Shown here piece by piece: positions 40,014 to 51,100 of a DNA stretch of 64,000 nucleotides. This DNA comes from Chrysophaeum taylorii (Eukaryota; Sar; Pelagophyceae; Pelagomonadales; Pelagomonadaceae): positions 25,275 to 89,274 of the forward strand of contig JAQMWT010000357.1 in NCBI GenBank assembly GCA_029834535.1, in the 5' to 3' direction. Numbering within the stretch: the stretch's first letter is position 1; each line of letters begins with the position of its first letter. The position numbers and the translations under genes were made by a program. Below the pieces are notes generated by a model that saw only the letters and a program-made list of their open reading frames with translations, did not search any database and was not told where the DNA came from.

Positions 40014-40641
40014 CTACATTCGCCGCAGGTACCAACAACGATGATTCGCCGTGGCCTTGGAGGCGCAGTTGGACAGGTCCAGGGGTGACGTTGTTGTCAG
40101 GGAGGCCAGCATGCGTGTCAAGATCGCAATATAACGAGCATATTCCGGCGCGACGAGGGAGGCGCGGTGGCCGATAGCTTGTCGTCCGTTGGTTTGGTAG
40201 GAGTCCGCCGAGTAGTTGTTCCTAGACGAAGCGAAGATCATCACGTCTGCGATTCGGCGGCGCTCATTGCGAGTCGGGTGTTTATAGAAGGAGTCGAGGA
40301 CCATGCGTTTCCAACCACCTGTGGATGTGACTGCGGTGACCAAGCGACGCCGATAAGCGACCGGGAAGGTGGAGTTCATCTCTAGAAACGGCTCGAGGTC
40401 GTACTGCATGCGCTTCTCCGTGAAGATGGCGGCTGTTTTATAGAGGGCTGGATCGCGCCTTTGAATAGCGCGAATGGAGTTGATGCTGACAAAAGAGGAG
40501 GTGCTTTGCAGGATCTCCATAGGGGTCGATCACGTCGGGTGCTGGAAGGAAATTGACCTGCACACCAACGAGATCAGCGAGAGCTGATTGAGATGCCACA
40601 AAGTATGTACGAACGGCGCTCGCCCACTCGTCAGTTGCCAA
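40014..40641 (-). pseudogene. Unrecognised minus-strand ORF pair, possibly an element remnant
   Basis: A 168-codon frame (40520-40014) and a 67-codon frame (40641-40438) overlap in different frames. They look like two parts of one protein separated by a frameshift: the upstream part contains VGVQVNFLPAPDVIDPYG and the downstream part RRLVTAVTSTGGWKRMV and RRIADVMIFASSRNNY. No reverse transcriptase, integrase or transposase motif is seen. It lies between the two R3 repeat copies, which suggests an old element, but the case is weak. Confidence 0.3.
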
Positions 40642-40937
40642 CGCACGGGGGTGGGTGGGGATGCCGGGAGATTCGGAGTGTGCTGCGGCGGTCCTTGGCT
40701 GAGAAGGCCGTGCGAGCTATGCTGAAATCAAATGGGGTTCGGACCAGCCCAGGTAAATATGTAAGTAAGTAAGTCAGTCTAGACGTCAGCGGTGTCAGCC
40801 ATCCTATATCCCCCGGTCAATCGTCTCGTCAAGTCGGGACAAATTATTTGTTGATCCGAGTTTGGGATCTGTTGGGAAGGGAGTCAAGTGGGCCGAGCTT
40901 TATTACGAAAACTTTAGGAGCATTACCTTTTCGATTC

Positions 40938-41090
40938 GGAATCTTCGCCGAAGCGCATTTTCTTCCTTAGAATTAAATTCCGTTAAATTGACACAATGCC
41001 AAAAAAAACGCGATTCTGAAATGTTATGTCTTTATACAAGGCTTTTTTTTTTTACCACAGATTAATATGTCGTCAGACACGGGGGACGAT
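40938..41090. repeat. Diverged dispersed repeat R3, copy b
   Basis: This is the partner of 39158-39310, same orientation, 1.78 kb away. The pair brackets the region of unrecognised minus-strand ORF fragments. From here to the amine oxidase stop at 41590 I see no supported gene. Confidence 0.55.
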
Positions 41091-41589
41091 CGCACAAGCT
41101 TGCTGTGGATACGGTGACCACTGCGCCCCGATCACATCGTGTCGATACCGATACTTTGTGTTCCCAACGTAATGAGCTTAAGTACCTCGAGAAGCTTCAG
41201 ATGGCTCCGGGTGGCGAATGAGCCTCGATCCCTGAAGCCGGTGTCCTAAGGAGTGTCCCGGCTCAGTAAGTGTGGATGCCATTAGTACGACCCAATACTG
41301 TTGTGAACATCGAGTCGGGTGTCTCTTACACACGCTTCCAACCGAAAGCGCTTCCGACCCGAGGATCTGATGTCCCCTGCATCCAAATCTAACCGTAGAA
41401 ACTCCGGTGCGCTCTCGCAGATCTCGTCCCTCGCCTCGATACCGAAGCTCACCTCACTTTTTTAATGGGGAAAATGTGCGGTACATTAATGAATCGCACG
41501 ATCAAAAACCTGCTCGCACACGAAGCGCACGCTACTTTTCATGTTCGGGTCTTGTCAAAGACCAAGAAGTATATGGGCGCCTACAATCA

Positions 41590-42924
41590 TCACGATTTCA
41601 TAGGAAGCTTCGGGCTCGCCGCCGCCGCACCCCCGCGGAGCGAACCGAGGACTTCGCTGGCGACCCGAAGGCCAGTTTCGAGTGCACCGGTTAGGGAACC
41701 CTGGTATTCGACGGAGGTGGCCTCGCCGGCGAAGAAGAGGGGGTCGAGGGGCTGGGCGAGGGTGTCGACGTCGGTATCCTCGGCGCCTCGACGCCAATAA
41801 GAGTAGGCTCCGCGGGCGTGCGGATCTTGGGTCCACCTCGTGACTATCGTTTTCACCGGATCGGGAAAAACAACGCCAAAGGTGCGTCGCAAACAAGCTA
41901 GGACCTGCGCGACGCACTCCGCTTCTGGGAGAGCGTCCATCACGCGCGCTTTATCGCCCGCGACGGTCGCCTCGAGGAGCGGCTCAGCGTCCTTATTTTT
42001 GAGGGACCAGGCGTGATCGACCAAGACGAAGGCGACGGCGTCGTCGTCGTCGAGGCACACGAGGAACGAAGAGTGGGAGGGCCACCAGCGGTCGCGCCAG
42101 AAGAGTAGTATCTTGGCGTAGGCGCCAAACCCGAGGCGGTCGATCGCGCCTCGCTTGGCCGCGGGGAGCGGCGGGTCGAAGACGACGTCATTCCGCTGGA
42201 GAACGCCGAGGGGGAGCGTGACAACAACGCAGCGCGCGCGCACGCGGCTTCGACGTCCGTCAACGACGTAGTCGACGTCGACGGCGCCGTCTCGAGTTTT
42301 AATTCGGTCGACGCGCGCACCGAGGACTGCCACCTTGGTGGCCTCCGTGATAAGCGCCGACAGGACGCGCCCCATGCCGCCCGCGGGGAGCGCGTGGGGT
42401 CCGGGGTGGTCGCCCCACGCGACGTCGTCCTGCGCGAATTCCCTGAGCTGAAGGTCGTCTAACGAGGCACCCATCCAAAGCTCGACGAGGGACCCGTGCA
42501 TCGCTGCGAGCGGGGACACCCGAAGCGCGGGGCCGAACGCGGCGTTGGCGTCGGTGACCTCGCTGAGGCTCTCGACGGCGTTCGCCCATTCGCTCGCCGC
42601 CGCGCGAAGCTCGGCGTCGCGCACCCTCTCGCCACCCGGCCGCCACACCGTCGCGACGCCGCGCCAGGCTTGGGGGTCGCACCACGGGTTGCTCGCGCAC
42701 ACCTCGGCGAGCGCGACCCCGCGCGCCTGCGCCTCTTTCGCGAGCGGCGAGTCGGACGTGCCGTGGACCCACGCGGCGCCGGCGTCGTGCGCTGGTGCGT
42801 CCTCGAACGATCGCACGCGACCGCCGAGCTCGCGCCGCGCCTCGAGGAGCACGCACGACACCCCGCGTAGCTCGCGGACACACGCGAGCCCCGCCGCACC
42901 CCCGCCGACGACCACAACATCCAT
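41590..42924 (-). CDS. Flavin-containing amine oxidase (polyamine-oxidase/LSD1-like)
   Basis: The 444-residue protein starts MDVVVVGGGAAGLACVREL, the FAD Rossmann motif, at the ATG at 42924; the frame is open upstream without an ATG. Family features are LLEARRELGGRVRS, AHDAGAAWVHGTSDSPL, LPAGGMGRVLSALI, VVVTLPLGVLQ, FGAYAKILLFW and the C-terminal FAD loop PLFFAGEATSVEYQGSLTGALETGLRVA. It should oxidise polyamines or another secondary or tertiary amine. It lacks SWIRM or tower insertions, so a histone demethylase role is less likely. A (GCCTC)n pentamer run (42930-42956) lies directly 5' of the ATG. It is divergent from SFT2, with 89 bp between starts. Confidence 0.9.
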   Translation of the reverse strand: MDVVVVGGGAAGLACVRELRGVSCVLLEARRELGGRVRSFEDAPAHDAGAAWVHGTSDSPLAKEAQARGVALAEVCASNPWCDPQAWRGVATVWRPGGERVRDAELRAAASEWANAVESLSEVTDANAAFGPALRVSPLAAMHGSLVELWMGASLDDLQLREFAQDDVAWGDHPGPHALPAGGMGRVLSALITEATKVAVLGARVDRIKTRDGAVDVDYVVDGRRSRVRARCVVVTLPLGVLQRNDVVFDPPLPAAKRGAIDRLGFGAYAKILLFWRDRWWPSHSSFLVCLDDDDAVAFVLVDHAWSLKNKDAEPLLEATVAGDKARVMDALPEAECVAQVLACLRRTFGVVFPDPVKTIVTRWTQDPHARGAYSYWRRGAEDTDVDTLAQPLDPLFFAGEATSVEYQGSLTGALETGLRVASEVLGSLRGGAAAASPKLPMKS

Positions 42925-43013
42925 TTGTTTCGCCTCGCCTCGCCTCGCCTCGCCTCGAGGGTAAAAGTTGCAAGGGCCAGCGTGAGGGTAATTATTAAAC
43001 ACGTCCCCCCGCT

Positions 43014-43888
43014 ATGAACAGCCTCTTCGGGTCGGGCGAGGAGAAGAAAGAGGCGTCGACGTCGTCGGCGACGACCACGTCCAACGTGCTGCAGTCGTAT
43101 GCCGACGACCTGTCGGCGAGGACGTCCAAGCTTTTGGGCCTCGAGCCCAAGTCGCAGCTCGAACAGCTAGAGGACGAGGTGTGCGCGTGTTGCCCGACCT
43201 TGACGTACCAGCAGCGTATCGGTGCGTGTTATTTCCGCGATTCGGCTGGCTCATCGTGTGCCGCAGGCGGCTACTGCTTTTGCGTCTTTGTGTCGTTTTG
43301 CCTGACGATCGGCGCCGCGACGCGGCTCGGCGAGCTGCTCAAAGGAGACCCCGCGCCCTTCGTGAGTATTACCACCACCACCACCACCACAAAAGTCGTT
43401 TGCGCTCACGCGGTGGTACCCAGGCCATCTTCTACACGCTCCAGAACATTTTTGCAATCATCGCGAGTCTCTTTTTGGTCGGACCCGCCAGCCAGTGCAA
43501 GAAGATGTGCGACAAGACGCGCTACGTGAGCAGACAGACAGACTGACTGAAAAAAATGGCTGGCCAAACGTGACCCCCCGCAGATCGCCACCCTCATCTA
43601 CTTCCTTGCGATCATCGCGACGCTCTTCTTCGCTTTTTACGAAGGTCTCCCGGCGGGAGCGCGAATTGGCCTCGTCATTGCGGCCGTCTTCTTCCAGTGG
43701 TGTGCGCTTCTCTGGTACACGCTCTCCTACATCCCCTACGCGTACGTCGATCGCCCCCATTCCAATGTGCAGCAAATACCTATATTCTTCTTCTCCGCAG
43801 GCGCGAGTACATCTGCGGCTGCTGCCAAGAGTGCTGCAAGGACGCGGTCTGCTGCTGCGGCGATTGCGAAAAAGGCAACAGTGAGTAA
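43014..43888 (+). CDS. SFT2: SFT2-family vesicle transport protein (five exons)
   Basis: Exons 43014-43221, 43267-43361, 43424-43525, 43584-43741 and 43801-43888 join in frame across introns of 45-62 bp with GT..AG ends, giving 216 residues. The product matches SFT2/GOT1-like proteins that help fusion of endosome-derived vesicles with the Golgi. Shown by LTYQQRIGGYCFC at helix 1, the loop FAIFYTLQNIFAIIASLFLVGPASQCKKMCDKTRYIATL (helices 2-3), then QWCALLWYTLSYIPYAREYI near helix 4. The C-tail is Cys-rich (CGCCQECCKDAVCCCGDCEK), probably palmitoylated. The N-terminus is polar and may bind SNARE partners. It has more introns than any other gene here. Confidence 0.92.
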
Positions 43889-43923
43889 GCTCCAAGCTAA
43901 TAAAAGCCCTTGTTCGAATACCC

Positions 43924-44754
43924 ATGATACCCATGATCGAGGGTGCGTGGTCGAGCGGCCTCGCCTTGGCGGCGGCGGCGGCGGCGTTCCAGGGGTCGTC
44001 GAATTGTCTGGAGGGTCGGGATGTCGAGCTGCCCCCACCCCCGGATGTGGGCGAGCTGACATACAAGAGCGTGCGGCATCGATGGCCCACGGATTCGGCG
44101 GGCATGAAGGGAATCCCGCGGCGGTCGTGGCCCGAGGTGCAGCCCGAAGCTCGGGAGATCCCCAGCCTTGAGCGCGCCCTGATGGCGTGCCGCGCGAGCA
44201 AGCGAACGTGCGACGCCGAGCGGTTCGTTCTTGCGACGACGGTCCTCGGAGTCGACGCGGCGCGAGGCGCGGCGATGTACTCCGAGGGCTCGGATGCCGA
44301 CAGCGTGTGCGCGCTCGGGCAGTGCGCGCAGGACGGGAACGGTGTCGAGCAGAGCGACGCGATGGCCGCCGCTTGCTACCGGCGCGCGGCGAGCCTCGGG
44401 CACGCGCAGGCGTCGTACGCCTTGGGGGCGCTCTACTACGTTGGCGACGGCGTCGACGAGGACGAGCGCGAGGCCGTGCGACACTTTGCCCTCGCCGCGC
44501 AGCAGCGGCACCCTTCGGCGATGTACCTGCTGGGTGACTGCCTGCTCGAGGGCTCGGGCGTCAGGCCCGACCGCGACGCCGCGCTCCGGTGGCTCGTCGC
44601 CGCGGGCGACCTCGGCCACCGCGGCGCGCGGTCGCGCGCCTTCGCGATCCTCGACCCCACCTCCATGTCGGACGACGCCTCGGAGACCTGGGACCCCAAC
44701 TTCACGGACGCCTCCCGCCAGACGCTCCGCCGCCGCAAGACCCAACAAAATTAA
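43924..44754 (+). CDS. Sel1-repeat (TPR-like) protein
   Basis: The 276-residue protein starts at the ATG at 43924, 35 bp after the SFT2 stop. Residues ~115-235 form Sel1-like repeats: ALGQCAQDGNGVEQSDAMAAACYRRAASLGHAQASYALGALY, then YVGDGVDEDEREAVRHFALAAQQ, then LGDCLLEGSGVRPDRDAALRWLVAAGDLGH. These solenoids bind partner proteins, often in ER-linked degradation or signalling. The N-terminal ~100 residues are not recognised and may be disordered. Its stop codon TAA overlaps the stop of the minus-strand ARM-like gene (convergent, TTAA shared). Confidence 0.8.
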   Translation: MIPMIEGAWSSGLALAAAAAAFQGSSNCLEGRDVELPPPPDVGELTYKSVRHRWPTDSAGMKGIPRRSWPEVQPEAREIPSLERALMACRASKRTCDAERFVLATTVLGVDAARGAAMYSEGSDADSVCALGQCAQDGNGVEQSDAMAAACYRRAASLGHAQASYALGALYYVGDGVDEDEREAVRHFALAAQQRHPSAMYLLGDCLLEGSGVRPDRDAALRWLVAAGDLGHRGARSRAFAILDPTSMSDDASETWDPNFTDASRQTLRRRKTQQN

Positions 44755-45881
44755 GCGACCGCGCAATAAGAGGAATGCCGCGGGGCCGCCTCGTCGAGGG
44801 CGCGGGAGAGCTGGGCCCGGGCGAGGGCCGCGTTGCGCGCGGCGTAGGTGTTCGGGAAGCGGGCGAGGGTTTCTGCGAAGAGGTCGGGGGCGCCGGCGTC
44901 GCGGACGGTGGTCGCGAGGCAAACGCGGATCGCGTCGGCGCGGAGGCCCGAGAGCGTGGCGATGGTGCCGAGGGCCCAGCAGCCGGCGGCGAGGGCGGCG
45001 CGGACGTCGTCGTCGGGGGCGGAGAGTCGGAGAAGCGAGGCGACTATCCGTCGGCAGCCGCCGGCGTCGGCGAGGGCCGCCGCAGCCCGCGAGTCCCGGT
45101 GTGCAAAGGTCGCCGCCGCAACGACGGCGAGACCGACGAGACGCGGGCTCGCGCGGCGCCGTAACGCGTCGAGACTTTGCTCGACGACGGCCTTGGCCGA
45201 GCACCGCGCGACGATCGAGCGGTCGAGGAGCCGCGAGTGGCCGAGGACGCAGAGGCAATGGACGGTCGACGCCTCGTCGGCGTCGGCGAGCGACTCGAGG
45301 AGCGTCGCCAAGCCGCCGAGGGCGGCGACGCGTTCCACGAACGCGCCGCCGTGCGGCGACCCGACGGCCGCGGCGAGGGCCTCGAGGGCCGCGCTTTTCC
45401 GGCCGCGCGGCGACCGCACCGACGCCAATAGCGACGACACGACGCTGTGCGCCTCGCGGTGGTCGTGCTGCGCCTCGGAGGCGGCATTCTCCTCGATAGT
45501 CGCCTCCCCGTCGTCGCTCTCCGATGATTCCGGCGGCTCTTCTGAAAATCGTGCGAGCGCGGCCGTCGCCGCAACCACGGCCTCCGCCTCCGAGTCGGCT
45601 TCCGCGACCGCGCGAAGAAAGGCACGCATCATCTGGACCTGGAGGAGAATGCCCTCGAGGCAGACGAGGGCTTTTTTTGGGGGGAGAGCCGCGGCGACGA
45701 GGCGAGGGGCCTTGGAGTCGAGAAGCCTGGTAATCTCGTAAGATTCGACGACCGGGTCGGGGGCCGACCGAAACGGACACGCCAATATCATCGCCCCCAG
45801 CGCGTCGACGGCCTCGATGAGGGTCCGCATTCGGCGGGCGGGCGCTAATAATAAAATCCTGTAGTGGTATACAAAATCCAT
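44751..45881 (-). CDS. Armadillo/HEAT-like repeat protein
   Basis: The 376-residue frame begins MDFVYHYRILLLAPARRM; the second in-frame ATG (45830, MRTLIEAVDALGAM) may be the real start because the first 17 residues are AT-rich, hydrophobic and atypical. From ~155 the sequence shows ARM-type helical repeats: ALEALAAAVGSPHGGAFVERVAALGGLATLLESLADADEASTVHCLCVLGH, then later ALAAGCWALGTIATLSGL. The Glu/Ser-rich region at ~112-140 is disordered. This is a protein-binding solenoid. A specific role is not recognisable. It converges on the Sel1 gene with 4 bp of overlap. Confidence 0.65.
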   Translation of the reverse strand: MDFVYHYRILLLAPARRMRTLIEAVDALGAMILACPFRSAPDPVVESYEITRLLDSKAPRLVAAALPPKKALVCLEGILLQVQMMRAFLRAVAEADSEAEAVVAATAALARFSEEPPESSESDDGEATIEENAASEAQHDHREAHSVVSSLLASVRSPRGRKSAALEALAAAVGSPHGGAFVERVAALGGLATLLESLADADEASTVHCLCVLGHSRLLDRSIVARCSAKAVVEQSLDALRRRASPRLVGLAVVAAATFAHRDSRAAAALADAGGCRRIVASLLRLSAPDDDVRAALAAGCWALGTIATLSGLRADAIRVCLATTVRDAGAPDLFAETLARFPNTYAARNAALARAQLSRALDEAAPRHSSYCAVA

Positions 45882-46368
45882 AATATAAAATCCTGTTAAT
45901 ATTTTAATCGCCGCCTCTAATAACTCACCTAAATCCTTATTAAATATCGACTTATAATAATTATTACGACGTAGTAGTAGTCAACAACTTCTATACCTGA
46001 TCTCATCGCTGTACAAGTTAGTCCGCATCTTCAGAATCACAACACGGGCGTGCGGACGATGGACGCTCAATGGAGGGGAGCGTCGGGGGAGAGTTGACGC
46101 CTGTCGCCATGCGGCGCGGAGACGACCGCGCTTTGACTGACAAAAATCTCGCAGTTAACTTCAGCGTTCCCCGGTCATAAAACGCCCCCCTGCGAACGTT
46201 TCGGCTTCAAACCGGCCTGCCCAGGATGCGAACAGGTGCCGCCAACCCACGCGCCGGGATGAGGGATATGCCTGCCCATATGCCCAAAACAAGGCGTGCC
46301 GATCAGGGTAAGGGTTTTAATGGTCACCTTTCGATGACAAAACCCTAGTGAGTAAGCAAAAGTGCGTG
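45882..46368. other. AT-rich intergenic region
   Basis: The first ~120 bp (45880-46000) is unusually AT-rich for this window (AATAATATTTTAATC-type sequence). No gene or RNA is recognised. The right end holds the promoter and 5'UTR of the acidic protein at 46369. Confidence 0.5.
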
Positions 46369-47424
46369 ATGTTTTGGTCTCACCAGGAGACGAAGAAAGA
46401 GGAGGAGGAGGATTACGAGGAAGACGATTACGAGGAAGACGAGTACGAAGACGAAGACGAAGAGTCGGAGGAAGAAGAGGGCGAGGAGGAGAACGCGGCG
46501 GCCAAGGTGAAGTCGTACTATGATGAGGAAGACGATTACGAGGAAGAGGCGACAGACGCCGAGGAGGAGAAGCCCGAGGCCGACTCGACGATGCTGTACT
46601 CGCGGCCGGATGAAGCCGAAAAAGTTCCGGACGAGGAGTTCATGTTTTCCGACGAATTTGAAAACCACGGCAGAGTCGAAGACGACGAGGACGAGGAAAA
46701 GGGGGAGGACCCGTCGAGGGACGAGGAGCTCGATACGCGCTTACATCTCGCCTTTCAGCTCGCGACAGCCAAGACGAGCGGGCGCATGGACCGCGAGCAC
46801 TTCCGCCAGGCGCTCGCCGCGCTCGGCAAGGTGTTTACTCACGAAGAAACGGACACGTTTTTCCGCGAAGCTATTCTCAACGAACAGGACCCTAAATATC
46901 TCAGGCCCCTGTCGAACGAACGCGACGCGCGCGGTCTCCTGCGCCGGAGCATGCTCGTCAGCGTCAGCAGGCACCACTTGAAGGAAAAGGTCCTGTCGGA
47001 GAAAGGATTCAAGGAGTACTACGTCAAGTACTTGACGCGAAAAATTGACGTCGACGAGGCCCAGGAGCACTTCCGCGCCCTCGTCGAGGGTGCGGCCGAG
47101 ATCGCACTCCGTGCGGCGCGTCCGGACGCCACGGCGGCCGCAGCCAGCGCCGACGACAAGGACGGCAAGGACCACCGCGGCGTCACCAACAAACACCTCG
47201 AGGCGATGGCCGACACTAAGCACCGCCACATCAACGAGATTTTCATCTACGCTCGCGACCTCCGCCGCGTCATGGTCACGCTCTCCGAAAAACTCACTGA
47301 TGAAGAGGCAGACCAGCTCATACGCGAGTGTCGCCCGCGCCCCGAACCCCGAGCCGGCGACGGCGGTCTCGAGCGCATATATTTCAAGCAGTACCTCGCC
47401 ATGCTCCGCGATGAGACCCTCTAA
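46369..47424 (+). CDS. Acidic protein with degenerate EF-hand-like C-terminal part
   Basis: The frame is open from a GTG at 46348 (which lies in a donor-like GTGAGT context), but the first ATG is 46369, giving 351 residues. The first ~130 residues are extremely acidic (runs of Glu, Asp, Tyr, such as EEEEDYEEDDYEEDEYED). The remainder (~140-350) is helical and charged, with segments resembling calmodulin-like helix-loop-helix elements (MDREHFRQALAALGKVFTHEETDTFF; MVTLSEKLTDEEADQLIREC). The loop positions do not match a canonical EF-hand, so calcium binding is doubtful. An upstream exon is possible. Confidence 0.6.
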   Translation: MFWSHQETKKEEEEDYEEDDYEEDEYEDEDEESEEEEGEEENAAAKVKSYYDEEDDYEEEATDAEEEKPEADSTMLYSRPDEAEKVPDEEFMFSDEFENHGRVEDDEDEEKGEDPSRDEELDTRLHLAFQLATAKTSGRMDREHFRQALAALGKVFTHEETDTFFREAILNEQDPKYLRPLSNERDARGLLRRSMLVSVSRHHLKEKVLSEKGFKEYYVKYLTRKIDVDEAQEHFRALVEGAAEIALRAARPDATAAAASADDKDGKDHRGVTNKHLEAMADTKHRHINEIFIYARDLRRVMVTLSEKLTDEEADQLIRECRPRPEPRAGDGGLERIYFKQYLAMLRDETL

Positions 47425-48109
47425 CTATTTTTTTTCTTGCTCATAAGACAAGGGTATCTATTGCCATGATATATATGCTCGCCCTCTTGCCGCAGGAAGT
47501 GTGGTGGTTGCCGGGTTTTTGTTGTTGTGCTGGAAGATGTGCTCGGCCGCAGACATCTACGTCGACATCGAAGACTTTTTTGACCCGCACACATCGCACA
47601 CACGAGACCCAGAACGAGGATAGGGCCACTGGAAGTGCCCCATGTGTGGAAATCATACAAAGCCGCGGCGGCGAGTGCCGGCCGTGGTTGTTTATGAGCC
47701 CTCGCTAGTGCGCTCACGGACGATAGATGCTCCTACCTAGGTACTACCTCGGGAATCCCGCAGGGTGGTTCAGTTCGAACCGTTAGTAAGCGTGCCGACT
47801 CGGAGTGTTTGCCGCCACCTCGTGGTAGCGCGCATGTGAGGGGGTCCTGCGTGGTGGTACCACCTGATGGATAGTAGCTAGTTGTTATTACTGCCCTGCG
47901 GTAGCATCGATACTACTGCAATAGAAAAAGGAGCCCTGGGACACCACCATCATCATCATCATCATCATCATCATCGTTGACAATGCGCTGCTAGAAGGAC
48001 GCGCGACGAAGAGAAGATGTTTCATACGTAGTGGGAAAAAAAAAAGGCAGACAGACATGGCAAGACCCAACGGGGGGTCGCCGCCACTCCGCGCGAAATT
48101 TCGCGTCGT
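47425..48109. other. Intergenic region with a (CAT)n tract
   Basis: It lies between two convergent genes, so it should hold two 3' ends. A CAT/ATG repeat runs near 47945-47977. Open frames of 60-100 codons on both strands have no motif. I checked for a tRNA around 47775 and found none that folds. Confidence 0.5.
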
Positions 48110-51100
48110 TCACACGGTGCTCCGTGGACGCGCTGTCTGGGGTGTCGTTTCAATCACGGCGTCGTAGTCTGTTGTTCCCTCGTCGTCCTCCTCCTCCTCG
48201 TCGCAATGGACTTTGATTGCCGAGGCGCGGTCGGTCGAAAGCTCGGTCATCGAGGTGACCTGCGTCGCCTGGCGCGCGATGATCGACGAGGTGCTGGACC
48301 CAAAGGTCGTCGCGAGCGCAAGTCGACGGCGTTGTTGTCGCGCGAGGCGTGACCGGTGGGCGCATCGGTACAGCAGGTCACAGAGGAGACCGAAGACGAG
48401 GACGCCGCCCCACCCGAGGACGATCGATGAGATGATTATGTTGACGCTCGCCGGAAGCCTGCCGGCGCCAAAAAAAGCAGTCGAAATCGCAAACGCGAGG
48501 ATCGGAATGAAGAGAGCCATTTCTTCCATCACGAGTTCCTGGATCTCAGCGGGGAGCCGAAGGAAGAGGGCAGCGACGCCGAGGATCGCCGTCGAGGTCC
48601 AGAGCGGTCGCCACGTGGTGTGGTCGTAAATTTCTTCGAGCTCGTCGTGCGTCGGAAGATTAATTCTCTCGTCGTCGCCGAGCCGGCGCGCGTCGAGCCG
48701 CCCGGGGCTGCCGCGGGCGGTCATCGCGAGACCGCGCAGCGAGGCGCGCACGGCGGGCAACTCGTCGAGGAGGTAGTCGAGGGCGTCCTCCTTGAGGGGC
48801 TGGGCGTACGGATAGGTCGCCGTATCAGAGACCGAGGCGAGTCTGGCGACTTTGTCGACGACGAGCGCCGGGAAGAAAACGAATCGGACGAGGAGCATAA
48901 AGGGTATGACGACGAAATAGACGAGGACGATCTCGACTGCCGCGTCGACAAAGAATGCCACCGTGAGGCGCCTGCCGACGTCGCTCGCGAAGAGAGCGAG
49001 ATAGACGACCGGCACGGCCACGGCGGCCGCGCACACCAGGGACGCGAGACAAAACTCGGGCGAGTAGGGTTCGACGGGCGGCGCGGCAAACTCGATCTCG
49101 TAGAGCTGCTGGTAAATTCGTCGCTCGGTCGCGCGGAGTTTTTGGAGGCGTCCCTTGTTCGCGATCCAGAGCGCGCGGAGCTCGTGGTCTCGCGCGGGAA
49201 TTGCCTCGAGCTCGTCGCGCCAGGTCTTGGCGACGCGGAGGTGCGTAAAGACCTCCAAGGTCACGCGTCGTTCGAAGACCTCTTGATTCTCGACGACGCT
49301 CCACCGCTGCACCAAGTCCTCCTCGAGTTTGTGGAGAATGAACGCCATTCTGCGACCGCGTTCGGTTCCGCGGAGATCCGCTTCGCGCGCGGCCGCCCGG
49401 AGCTCGTCGCGTCGGGCGAGCACGGCGGCCGCGACCTCCGGCGCCAGAGCCTCGGCCTTCTCGAGAAGAAGACCATCGGCGCGTCTGGCCTTGGCGATCC
49501 GCCGCCGGCCCACGAGATCGACTGCTTCCATTTTTTCGCTCGGCCGGACGGCGGGCCCCTCGATCTTCGCCTCCTCCTCGACGAAGTATGCGTTTTCGGC
49601 GCTCGACGGCCCCCCGCCGGTCGTCGGCGATTCCGTCTGGCGCCAAATCGTCGCGGCTGTTGTGCCCCACATCACGTTACAGAGAACGCCGACGGTCGCC
49701 CACTCGAAAGCCGTGACGCACGGCAGAAAGACGGCCGTGGCCGTCAGGACCGCGAACGCGTGGTCGACCGAATAGAGCGAATCCGACGGAGGGCCTCTGT
49801 ACTCGCACTCGCCGGCAGACTGCGACCACTTGCACATCCGACGGCCGCTCGGATTCTCGAACTTGAGGCAGCGATCGCTCGACTTGCGGTCGTCGCAGCC
49901 CGGATCGGGGAACTGGTAAGCGCACTCCATCGCGACCGTTGCCAGGAGTATCAGGATCTCGACGCCGAGCACGGCGATTCTGAGGGGCCTCGACACCGAA
50001 TGCTGCTGCGCGCTGGGACGCTGCCACAAGAAAAATAACGGATGCCTTGTCAGCGCGACCGCGACGGCGCGCTGCCACCAGCGTTTCCCGTGGCGAACGT
50101 GCGCCGCCTCGAGCACCGTCTCGAGTTGGGCTTTGGTCGCGTCGCGACGCGCCTTCTCCGCGCGATACGCGCGCTGGCGGCGCGAATCATCATCATCATC
50201 GACGGCCGCATCCTCCTTGGCTGCTGCTGCGAAGCTGCTGCTGCTGCTGAAGCTGCTGCTGCTTTGGCGAACCTCGCGGTCGTCTCGACGTTTTCCCGAG
50301 TATGCCGCGACGGCGAAGACCGCGACGTAGGCGGCGAGAAACAAGATCATGATAAAAGATCGGCGCGGATTAAAGCCGCCGACCTTGCTGAACTGGCGGA
50401 GTAGGGTCTTTCCGTAGGCTTCGACGACGGTCCGCGTCGAGTAGTCGGTCGCGGGTTGGTCGGCGTCTACTCGACAGACGCAATAGTCGGAGTCTTTGGT
50501 CGAGCGGGCGTCGTCGCGGACGCATTGGCTTTCGGTCCAGGTATTGTTCGCCTCGTGGTAGCTGACGCATCCGCGCGCGGCGACGCCGCCGCAGCCCTTG
50601 ACGATCTCCTCGTAGTCTCGGGTAGCGCACTCGTGCCTCACGACGGAACCGTCGGGGCACGTCGCCTCGACCGTTCCGAGGTAATTCCAGTCGCACGCGA
50701 GCGTGACGTTCGTTGTTGTCGTCGTCAAGGACTCGTCGACCGTCGCGTTCTCGCGGGCCGGGACCACAAAGTCGACCTCGGTGGTGGTGGTGGTGGTGGT
50801 GGTGGCCGCTAGCTCGAAGCGCAAGACCGAACCTAGAGTGTCGCCGCCGGCGTAGCGACTCGCCTCGAGCTCGACGAGAGAAACGTCCGCCTCGTCGTCG
50901 AGCCGGGGCACAACGGCTCGGGCAGAAGTCGCCGCCCCGTCGTCGTCGTCGTAGTATTCCGCCGCCACCGCGAGACGGCGTTGCTGTTTGGAGTTGGAGA
51001 GGTCTATGACGGTGGGCGCGGTGCCCGAGACGCGTCTCGTCGCGAGCCGGATGTTGGAGCTGACGACCAGAACCGCGTCTTCGTCGGGGGTTCGGGCGCG

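Noticed and set aside
43897-45780. 627-codon Arg-rich minus ORF over the Sel1 and ARM genes
   Set aside because: It overlaps both supported genes in other frames and has shadow composition.
47770-47795. TTCGAACC motif like a tRNA T-loop
   Set aside because: Flanking bases do not form a stem and there is no acceptor or anticodon arm.
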